Source: a bacterium
Lineage (GTDB): Bacteria > Patescibacteria > JAEDAM01 > Absconditabacterales > Absconditicoccaceae
Assembly: GCA_017442645.1 (NCBI GenBank)
Contig: JAFRZH010000033.1
Span: 1 to 59,635, forward strand
DNA: 59,635 bases
Reading direction: 5' to 3'
Part shown: in pieces, positions 52,738 through 59,635 of the stretch
How positions within the stretch are numbered: the stretch's first letter is position 1
Layout: the number at the start of each line of letters is the position of its first letter
Notes under the pieces: generated by a model
What the model was told of the DNA's origin: nothing
What the model saw: only the letters and a program-made list of their open reading frames with translations
Database searches by the model: none
Position numbers and translations under genes: made by a program

Positions 52738-53528
52738 TGGAGATTCAAGAAATTCAGCAGAAAATTCTTCATCGATATGAAAAAGAGGGGAGAGATTTCC
52801 CTCGAAGAAAGACAACCGATCCTTATCAAATCCATCTTTGTGAAGTTATGAGTCAACAAACGCAACTTTCTCGTGTCTTACCCTACCGAACGAAATGGCT
52901 TGAAAGATTTCCAAACTACGAATCGGTAGCCAATGCGAGCAAACAAGAGATTTTAACGTATCGGTCAGGTTTAGGATTTAACCGTAGAGGACTTAATTTC
53001 CGAGAGTGTGCAAAAAAAGTTTGTTCTGACTTCCATGGAAAACTTCCCCTTGATAGGGAGAAACTTCTTCAATTACCGGGGATTGGAGCCTATACTTCCG
53101 CAGCAATTTGTGCGTTCGCGGACAATCAGCCTATCCCTGTTATCGATACAAATATTAGGAGAGTTCTGATTTTTCTTTTCTCTTTTCCTGAATCTCTTTC
53201 CATCGCAGAGTTAGAAAAAAAGAGTAAAAGTCTGATTCCTTCATGAAGGAGTAGAGACCGACACAATGCACTCATGGATTACGGCGCTTTGATCCTCACT
53301 CCTCAAAAAACAAAAATTAAATCCCTTTCCAAACAGTCAAAATTCGAAAACTCCGATAGACAGGTAAGAGGCCGAATTATCAAAACTTTAATCAAAAAAG
53401 GAGAACTCATGATCTCTGAAATTCAATCAGAGTTCCCTCTAAAAAAGGTTGATGTAATTCTGCAAGGATTAGTCAAAGATGGAATGATAGTTTATGATGA
53501 GAGGAAAATCTTTTTTGCAAAAGAGTAA
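52737..53528 (+). CDS. mutY: A/G-specific adenine glycosylase MutY lacking the iron-sulfur cluster and NUDIX domain
   Basis: 263 residues, one TGA glycine (SLIPSGRSRDRHN). EVMSQQTQLSRVLPYRTKWL is the MutY catalytic-Glu region, LPGIGAYTSAAICAFADNQP the helix-hairpin-helix, VIDTNIRRVLIF the catalytic Asp. Where the C-x6-C-x2-C-x5-C cluster belongs there is LILTPQKTKIKSLSKQSKF with no Cys, and the C-terminal NUDIX-like domain is replaced by a winged-helix-like tail (GRIIKTLIKKGELMISEIQS). It should excise A opposite 8-oxoG. Confidence 0.88.
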
Positions 53529-53984
53529 ATTTTAGAATTCATTGTTGATAATTTTTTCTACCATAGTTGCTTGTCCTTTTTTATCATCTGAATAGGATAG
53601 TACAGATTTAACATTTGGGAGTAGTAGTGTCTTTAAAAAATCGATCTTATTTTCAATTTTTTTCGGACATTATAGTGTAGAGAGTCAGTCTTTTATAGAA
53701 CAACTATTGTCTTGTAGTTAAGAAAACCTTTAATCTTACATGATAGTTCTTGCCTCCTATGTTACAACTATCTCTTTTTGAATAATATTACATTTCTTGT
53801 TTATGAAAAAGTATTTTTTCTCTTGTTTTTTTATTTATTTTTTTCTCGGACACTACTGAGGAACATACTACAATTATTGACATAATTTCAGTTTGTTTAA
53901 TTTTCTCTTGAAAGATGAAACTAAAAAAACACAATGATTGAAAGAATAAAAAAAGTCTGATTTTTATTTCTTTTGCTGAAACTG
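53529..53984. other. Gene-poor stretch with a possible minus-strand gene remnant
   Basis: 456 bases without a confident gene. On the minus strand 53532-53690 reads a startless frame ending LLLPNVKSVLSYSDDKKGQA and MVEKIINNEF, which looks coding and could be the tail of a decayed gene. The remainder is T-rich and unstructured. AAAGTCTGA plus T-rich tract (53953 on) precedes the next ATG. Confidence 0.35.
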
Positions 53985-54170
53985 ATGGATGAGGAGAAAA
54001 TAGAATCAAGTGATAATAGTATTGCTTATGATGGAGAAGGACATGAAAATTATCAATGGGAAATGGCAAAATTAAGAGCTAGTGCTGACTATATTTTATG
54101 AGTATTAGTATCAAAAAAAAAGAATCCTCTTGATGATAAGGAATCTTTTTGTGCTGACGAAAAGGAATAA
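53985..54170 (+). CDS. Small acidic protein, unknown
   Basis: 61 residues, one TGA glycine (ADYILGVLVSKKK). Acidic: MDEEKIESSDNSIAYDGEG then NYQWEMAKLRASADYI. Not recognised. It ends one base before the convergent gatB stop. Supported by its position, a clean ATG and the upstream T-rich element. Confidence 0.45.
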
Positions 54171-54171
54171 A

Positions 54172-55713
54172 TTACTCCTTCAAAAGTTTCATAAAAATCT
54201 GATTGGCTTCTTGAGGATTAGCTTTCCCTTGCGTTTTTTTCATAAGTTGTCCTACGAAAAATCCGATGACACTTTCTTTTCCTCCTTTAAATTGTTCTAC
54301 GATTTTAGGATTTTCGTCTAATACTTGTTGAGCAAGCGTTTCAAGTTCTGAAGAATCAATAGCAGGAGCATCAAATCCCTTTGCTTTGATAATCTTTTCG
54401 AGAGAATCTCCACTTTCGAGCATTTCTCCGAAAATAAGTTTCAACTGGTTGTCGATCAGACTTTTCCCTTTCTCTTTTTGTAAAAAGGCTTCAAAATTCA
54501 TTCTCACCTTTTCAAAGAAGTCTGCAAGTCCCTCACAAGTTTTCACAAATTTTAATTTTTTCTCGATCAATTCTTCGGCATTGGCTCAAGTTTTTCTGGC
54601 TTCTTCAGAGATATTTTTTAAAACTTCGATTTCATCTCCTTGGAAATAGTCCAAACATCGTTTCATAGGTCCTACCATCCATTTTGCAACTGTTTTCGGT
54701 TCAAATCCTTCTTGCACCATCACAAAAAAGAAATCAAAAATCTGTTTGTCCAAAAGAAGTGCATTGATAAATTCCTTGTTAAATCCGTATTCTTTACATT
54801 TGTGAATATAATCAAACGGACGATCAAGAGATTCTTGCATAATTTCTGCTTTTTCTTGTGGATCCAATTTTAAAATCGGCATATCAGGCTCTGGAAAATA
54901 GCGGTAATCAACAACATCTTCCTTGCTTCTCATGGAGAAAGAATTTCCTTCCAAATCGTTCCATCTACGCGTTTCTTGTGCGATTTCTCCTCCGTTTTCA
55001 AGGATTTCTTCTTGTCTTTGTGATTCATGTTCGATACATCTTTTGATCGCAGAAAACGTATTGATATTTTTCATTTCAACTTTGGTTCCAAGAGGATCGG
55101 ATTCATTTTTACGAACAGAAATATTAACATCAATTCTCATCTGTCCTTTTTCCAAATCTGCATCTCCAAGATTATTCCATTTCGCAATTCTCTGAATCTC
55201 TTTCGCAAATTCAACCACTTCTTCAGCAGTATGAAAATCAGGAGCGGTTACGATTTCCAAAAGAGGAGTTCCAGCACGATTAAAATCAAGGTAAGACTTA
55301 TTATCTTCGTGAATCATTTTCGCAGTGTCACATTCCAAATGAGCTTCAGTAATTCAGACTTTTACTTCTTTTTCATAATTATTGATCCAAAAACTGATCT
55401 CTCCGTTCGTGATAATTGGATGATAAAATTGAGTAATCTGAAATCCCATAGGCAAATCGGGATAAAAATAATTTTTTCTATCAAACTGTGATTCATCATT
55501 CACTGTAGCACGAAGCGCATTTCCAAATCTTATCGCTTTTTGAACGACCTCATGACTAAGACGAGGTAAAGCTCAAGGTTGTCAGGTACAAACTGGACAA
55601 ATGTTGGTATTTGCTTCCACAGAAAAATTCTGCTCATTTTTACAAGCACAGAAAATTTTATTTTGAGAATTGAGTTTGAGATGAATTTCAAGTCCAATCG
55701 TGAGAAGATACAT
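54172..55713 (-). CDS. gatB: Aspartyl/glutamyl-tRNA amidotransferase subunit B
   Basis: 513 residues from ATG 55713 (YLLTIGLEIHLKLNSQNKIF). GatB motifs: NTNICPVCTGQPGALPRLS, zinc Cys residues (CACKNEQNF; ICPVC), RKNYFYPDLPMGFQITQ, DFNRAGTPLLEIVTAPDF, MRIDVNISVR and KVEMKNINTFSAI; C-terminal GatB/Yqey tail GGKESVIGFFVGQLMKKTQG. It amidates misacylated Glu-tRNA(Gln)/Asp-tRNA(Asn) with GatA and GatC, not found here. An upstream in-frame extension to 55806 is likely not translated as it runs into the terminator. Confidence 0.95.
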
Positions 55714-55790
55714 GAATAAGTAAGAATGAAATAAATTTTCTTTATCATAGGAATTTAAAATGCTTTTACAATTGAAAAAAGCAAAAAAGA

Positions 55791-55829
55791 AAAAAATCTG
55801 ACTCATTGATAGAGCTCAGATTTTTATTT
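55791..55829. terminator. Terminator, inverted AAAATCTGA pair
   Basis: AAAATCTGA at 55793-55801 and TCAGATTTT at 55816-55824, loop 14 bases, T-run on both strands. It ends the pilT operon just before gatB. Confidence 0.88.
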
Positions 55830-55831
55830 TT

Positions 55832-56218
55832 TTAACTAAATAAATTTACAAGAAGATTGACTAATGCGTACGATAAGGTACAAATAACGATTCAAACAAT
55901 CGATCAAATAAGTGATTTTAATGATTTACTTTTCTCATCTCCTGATCCAGAAATCATTTTAATTCCATTGTAAATAATGAATCAAAAACAGAGAATCCCA
56001 ATAGAAAATCGAAGATATCTATTGATAAAAGCAATCCGTTCAAGAACTTCCGATTTACTAGAGTCATGATCTTGATCTGTATAAACCACCGTTGAATGAG
56101 ATTTTATATCATTTCCCTCTGATCTAGGAAGATATACGGTAAGGGCGTATCATACATTATTAATGAGACCTATAGTCAAGAGGATGCTTGTTAATATTCC
56201 TAAAAGATATTTTTTCAT
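55832..56218 (-). CDS. VirB2/TrbC-like two-helix membrane protein
   Basis: 128 residues, TGA glycines in four places. Signal-like N-terminus (KKYLLGILTSILLTIGLINN), polar middle, then two hydrophobic helices (FSIGILCFGFIIYNGIKMIS and IGSIVGIVICTLSYALVNLL) joined by a polar loop, GSGDEKSKSLKSL. The topology is that of conjugative pilin/TrbC-type proteins. Last gene of the pilT operon, 19 bases after its paralogue-like neighbour. Confidence 0.6.
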
Positions 56219-56237
56219 TATCCCAAAAAAAATAAAA

Positions 56238-56795
56238 TTAATTATCACTTTCACTGCTAGAAGCAATACTTTCTACTTGCATAGTATCCGTATCGGTTTC
56301 TCCAAGAGTATTTCCTGCAGAACGGAAAAGTGTTACAATTATTCCACTGAGAAGTGCCAAGAGAATTCCAACAATGACTCCAATAATATCTTTTCTTACA
56401 GAGGCGGTATCTTCTCCATTCCCACTTTTAACAATCCATTTTATACCACAGATAATAACCATGGTAACAGAAAGAACTATCGTAATCATTAAGAGAGATT
56501 TTGAAGTACGTACAATCAAAGAAGATCTTTTTTTGGTGGTAATTCCACTTTTTAATGAAACATCCATTTGAATTCAATCTTTCATCACTGCATTTCCAAC
56601 TGCTTCACGGGTATTTCCCATATCGATTTGAGTCCCATTTTTTACAGATACACAGAAAGCTTGTTGCATTAAATCTCCTTTATTACAGTCATCGCTACCT
56701 GCGTAATTATTGTTATCAGCAAAAGAAAAAGAAAAAAGAGAAAAAAGTCAGCGAAAAAATAAGACGAAGAGTTTATTTTTTAAGGAAATTTTCAT
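56238..56795 (-). CDS. VirB2/TrbC-like membrane protein with exported N-domain
   Basis: 185 residues. Signal peptide (KLFVLFFRGLFSLFSFSFAD), a small exported segment with two Cys (SDDCNKGDLMQQAFCVSVKN), then two TM helices (LLMITIVLSVTMVIICGIKW; DIIGVIVGILLALLSGIIVT) around SGNGEDTASVRKD, and a Ser/Glu-rich tail. Same core layout as the next gene. A TM pair with 'G-x-x-x-x-S-V-R-x-x-I-x-G' is common to VirB2/TrbC-like proteins of candidate phyla. Possibly a pilus-linked or secretion-channel subunit. Confidence 0.6.
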
Positions 56796-56814
56796 GTTCT
56801 TCGTTCTTTAAAAT

Positions 56815-57216
56815 TTAAATCAAGTCAAGAAGTGCATCTGCATCTTCTGATTCTTTTTGTTGTGCAACAGCTTCTGCCTCTTTAATTTTTACTTGTTGTT
56901 GAGCTCTTCTTTCATTTGCTTCTTCATATTTTCTTGTAATTTCTTCATGTTTCTTTTTATATTTTTCTTCAATTTCTTGAAGTTTTTCTTTTTCCTTGGT
57001 TAAAATTTCTCTAAGTTTCCCAATTTGTTCATCATTCATCACAGGATAAAGATTAAACCAATTTTGCTTTTCATCAACCGTATTAAGTGATTTACTTTTT
57101 AAAAGTAAAATAACGAGATCTGCATCTTTTTGCAACATATCTTCTGGAATTGTGAATTTCATTGCAAACTCGATGAGATCTTGGGGTAAGTATTGTGCAA
57201 GCATTTCTTTTGTCAT
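56815..57216 (-). CDS. Coiled-coil protein in the pilT operon
   Basis: 133 residues, no TGA. N-terminal 75 residues globular helical (QYLPQDLIEFAMKFTIPEDM), then a long charged coiled coil (EEITRKYEEANERRAQQQVK) and acidic end. No family recognised. Lies between the 65-residue gene and the first VirB2-like gene with short gaps. Confidence 0.65.
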   Translation of the reverse strand: MTKEMLAQYLPQDLIEFAMKFTIPEDMLQKDADLVILLLKSKSLNTVDEKQNWFNLYPVMNDEQIGKLREILTKEKEKLQEIEEKYKKKHEEITRKYEEANERRAQQQVKIKEAEAVAQQKESEDADALLDLI

Positions 57217-57267
57217 TGTTTGAAAGATAAGAAATAAATATTTTTATTGAGTAGGAATGAATCATAA

Positions 57268-57465
57268 TTATGCAGTTTGTGCATAAATTTGATCCATTTG
57301 TTGTTCAAGATTATCAACTTCTTTTTGTTCTGCTTCATGATAATCGTCAGATTTTTTTTTAACTCTTTCTATAATAACTCTATTTTTTTTCATTTGTTTT
57401 TTTAGTTGTTGAATTTGCCATCGTGTCATATGAGGTTGTCATCCTCCTCATCCATAAGCATCCAT
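57268..57465 (-). CDS. Small basic coiled-coil protein next to pilT
   Basis: 65 residues with two TGA glycines in MDAYGGGGQPHMTRWQIQQL, invisible in standard code. Then a Lys-rich coiled coil ending EQQMDQIYAQTA. Starts 16 bases after the pilT stop. No family recognised. Confidence 0.6.
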
Positions 57466-57481
57466 GGTGATATTTTATAAA

Positions 57482-58555
57482 TTAAAAGGTTCTATTTTTG
57501 ATAAGTTTTTCAATTTCACTTTGATCTACAATTCATCTTTCAAGGAGTTTTTTAGCATATTGTTTCATTGTAATCATTCCATTTTGACTTGAAGTTTCAA
57601 GAATATTGCTAAGTTGGTCAAGTTCTCTCTTTTTGAGATTATTCCTTACTGCATTATTATTGAGCATAAGTTCAAATACCGCAACTCTTCCATTCCCGTC
57701 CTTTCTTTTTACAAGGGTTTGAGAAAGAACTCCACAAAGACAATCAGCAAGTCTTTCCATAATTCCAGGTTGCATCTCTGCAGAGAAAAAAGAAAGAAAT
57801 CTATTCATTGTAGAAACAGCACCATTGGTATGAAGAGTAGAAAAAACCATATGTCAAGTCTCTGCGAGGTCTAAGACTGCTTCCGCTGTTTCTGCATTCC
57901 TAATTTCTCCCACCATAATAACGTCAGGATCTTCTCTGAGTGCAGATTTAATAGCACCATTGAAAGACCAAGTGTCATGCATGATTTCTCTTTGAGAAAT
58001 GATAGATCTTTTGGGTTCAAAAACGTATTCAATAGGATCTTCGATAGTAATGATATGTCCTGCTTCATTTTGGTTTATTTCGTCAAGCATAGCAACAATC
58101 GAAGTTGATTTTCATGCTCAAGTAGGACCTGTCACCAAAAAGAGTCCTTTTGTTGAACCTAAAATTTGTTGTTTGATGATTTCAGCATTTTCTTGAAACA
58201 TAATCTCAGAAAGCTTCTTAGGAGTTCTATCGATTTTCCTCATAACAAGTCAGATTCTTCCAGTTTTCATAAAAGCATTGACTCTATATGCGACTTCATC
58301 TTTTGAGATATAAGCAAAATCAGCCTCTTTATCTGATAAAAATTTTTCAAATCTTTGAGGGTTATTTTTTAAAAGTTGTCTAAGGATAATTTCCATGTTT
58401 TCATCGGAAATTTTACCTAGTTCTTCTTTTCTTACAATTTCTCAATTATACCTAAAAGCTACAGAATCGCCAGCAGAAAGGTGAAGATCTGAAATGTTTT
58501 GATTTTCTGCAATCAGTTTTAAAATAGAAGAAATGTCCAATCAAATTCCTTGCAT
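57482..58555 (-). CDS. pilT: Type IV pilus retraction ATPase PilT
   Basis: 357 residues. The Walker A GPTGAGKST at 143-151 has two of its glycines written TGA (58112, 58118 on the + strand). Other boxes: DLHLSAGDSVAFRYNGEI, IEDPIEYVFEPKRS (Asp box), LREDPDVIMVGEIRNAETAE (Walker B), HMVFSTLHTNGAVSTMNRF (His box), and AVFELMLNNNAVRNNLKK. It drives pilus retraction, needed for twitching and for DNA uptake. First gene of a five-gene operon. Confidence 0.95.
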
Positions 58556-58672
58556 ACGGTAAATTTAACAAGTAAATCTGCTTCAATTATATTTATTTTA
58601 TTATTTTTTGTCAAAATTTGAGCTACTATTTTATGATGTTCTTTTGATAATGTTGAAAAGTATCAAAAAAAG

Positions 58673-58715
58673 AAAAAAATCTGATTCCTTATCGAAGAAT
58701 CAGACTTTATTTTTT
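58673..58715. terminator. Terminator with AAAATCTGA/TCAGACTTT arms
   Basis: AAAATCTGATTC (58676) pairs with GAATCAGACTTT (58697 on), loop CTTATCGAA-like, followed by T-run; on the minus strand it ends the partial gene before pilT. Confidence 0.88.
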
Positions 58716-58730
58716 TGTATAGATGTTTAT

Positions 58731-59635
58731 TCATTCTGCATATTCTCCTATATAATTTGGATTAATATAGATTATTTCTTGTGTATTATGAGGATTTGTT
58801 ATCTTTAACAATTTTTTTTGTTCATCATAATGACAAGCATAACTATGTCCTTTTCTTAATAGAATTTTCCCATCTTCGATTTTATTCTTTATGTTTTGAG
58901 ATCCGTTGATATCAAATTGTAAATTTTCATTTAAAACATACCATCCCCCATTAAAAGAGATATCTATAAATGCTTCTTGATCTTTCAATAAATTGAGATC
59001 ACTTTCTGATAAAGTTAATTCTTTGGGAGATGTTAGTTGATCTTTGGCTGGAGGTTTACTAAAGATTCATCCATTTCCATATATTGCTTCTTCCTTTAGT
59101 GTTGGAATATGGCAAGTATTAAATATATTTCAAAAAAATATTTCTAATGGATTTCCTATGTTTCAGCAAGAAATGTGATCGTATTTTTCTTGGGGTCGAC
59201 CTGGAAATTTATCTTTTAAATAAGCACATTCAAGTAATTTAAAGCCTAAGCTAGCAGAAAAAGGACTTGTCCCCTCTGGAGCTTGCTTTCATCGTGATTT
59301 TATGATCTTTATTTCTTCATTTTCTTTTTGTTTTAAAAATTCTTTATTTATTTCTATCCATTCTCCATTATAAAAGGGAATTCTAATTTCATAAGCGTTT
59401 TTTTTGTTTTTTCTTATGTTTTTTAACATGATATCTTTAAAATTTTTTATATGAGAAAATTGATACATAAAATTATCTAATGCACATAATCATAGAGCTC
59501 CTTGTTGTATTTCTCAAATTTCTCATTTTTCAGTAAAGAGGTTATTAAATTCTTCTTCGGTTATATTCCCTTCTTGTATATTCTCATTTAATTTTGCTTT
59601 GTTTTTGATTCAATTCCGATTGATTGATTGATTGA
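58731..59635 (-). CDS. Calpain-like cysteine protease, 5' part outside the window
   Basis: C-terminal 300 residues of a longer protein; the frame is open to the window edge. EIQQGALGLCALDNFMYQF fits the calpain active-site box Q-G-x-L-G-x-C (its second glycine from TGA), KGHSYACHYDEQKKLLKITN fits the His box G-H-x-Y, and KITNPHNTQEIIYI supplies the Asn-Pro of the third box. Order and spacing (Cys near 59507, His near 58846, Asn near 58804) suit a calpain CysPc domain. The residue after G in box 1 is Leu, not the usual Asp. Function of prokaryotic calpain-like proteins is little known. Assigned by motif only. Confidence 0.55.

Noticed and set aside
55027..55491. 154-residue plus-strand frame inside gatB
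   Set aside because: Antisense shadow of a clear gatB; composition is not protein-like.
1..59635. rRNA, tRNA, prophage structural genes or transposase
   Set aside because: I looked for tRNA-like cloverleafs, IS ends and transposase motifs and saw none that I could support.

Overview
ORGANISM AND CODE. The window is AT-rich bacterial DNA in which almost every long gene is interrupted by in-frame TGA but closed by TAA or TAG. Reading TGA as glycine (translation table 25) restores full-length, well-conserved proteins. The restored glycines sit inside diagnostic motifs: GGDD of Cas10, the Walker A of PilT and the GGTK motif of both CARF proteins. Table 25, an archaeal-type ribose-1,5-bisphosphate isomerase, type IV pilus genes and very large hypothetical proteins together point to candidate phylum Absconditabacteria (SR1) or Gracilibacteria. 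I saw no rRNA or tRNA gene. All gene limits below assume TGA = Gly.

LAYOUT. 1-4278: a 99-bp tandem repeat, then a complete diversity-generating retroelement (DGR): MutS-like accessory gene, template repeat (TR), avd, reverse transcriptase, and a secreted target protein whose variable repeat (VR) differs from TR by 26 substitutions, 24 of them at TR adenines. 4279-6842: blocks of composite palindromic repeats around two toxin-antitoxin (TA) modules (higBA, relBE-like). 7188-8517: PduL phosphotransacylase and an acidic four-repeat protein. 8895-20292: type III-A CRISPR-Cas operon in the order csm4-cas10-csm2-csm3-csm5-cas6-CARF-SF1 helicase-csm6-cas1-cas2. 20328-20745: hicAB. 21061-21749: CRISPR array with nine perfect repeats and one decayed repeat. 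21832-22577: frameshifted higB plus higA. 22758-24352: ribose-1,5-bisphosphate isomerase and a small protein. 24477-29858: hypothetical proteins, including a 763-residue membrane protein, a papain-like peptidase candidate and a BspA-like leucine-rich-repeat protein. 30031-35571: ECF sigma factor, anti-sigma-like protein, flippase and two cell-surface proteins. 35732-44996: M18 aminopeptidase, lipoprotein, pilB/pilC, ackA, ftsL-like and rsmH. 45077-51203: a 1906-residue protein and its small upstream partner. 51324-55713: lspA, DUF1294 protein, mutY, gatB. 55832-58555: pilT operon with VirB2/TrbC-like membrane proteins. 58731-end: part of a calpain-like protein.

HOW THE GENES WORK TOGETHER. 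The DGR diversifies a displayed C-type-lectin-like ligand domain. The type III-A system should make cyclic oligoadenylate through Cas10 and act through Csm6 and a solo CARF protein, with an SF1 helicase embedded between them. PduL plus AckA give acetyl-CoA -> acetyl phosphate -> acetate with ATP. The isomerase feeds nucleotide ribose into the RubisCO-type AMP pathway. PilB/PilC/PilT make and retract a type IV pilus.

MOST UNEXPECTED SIGNAL. The 9-mer AAAATCTGA (either strand) occurs 30 times by my count, where base composition predicts one or two. It lies in all three codon phases inside genes and as inverted pairs forming intergenic terminators. This is the classic pattern of a DNA uptake sequence, in a genome region that also carries the pilus motor needed for uptake.
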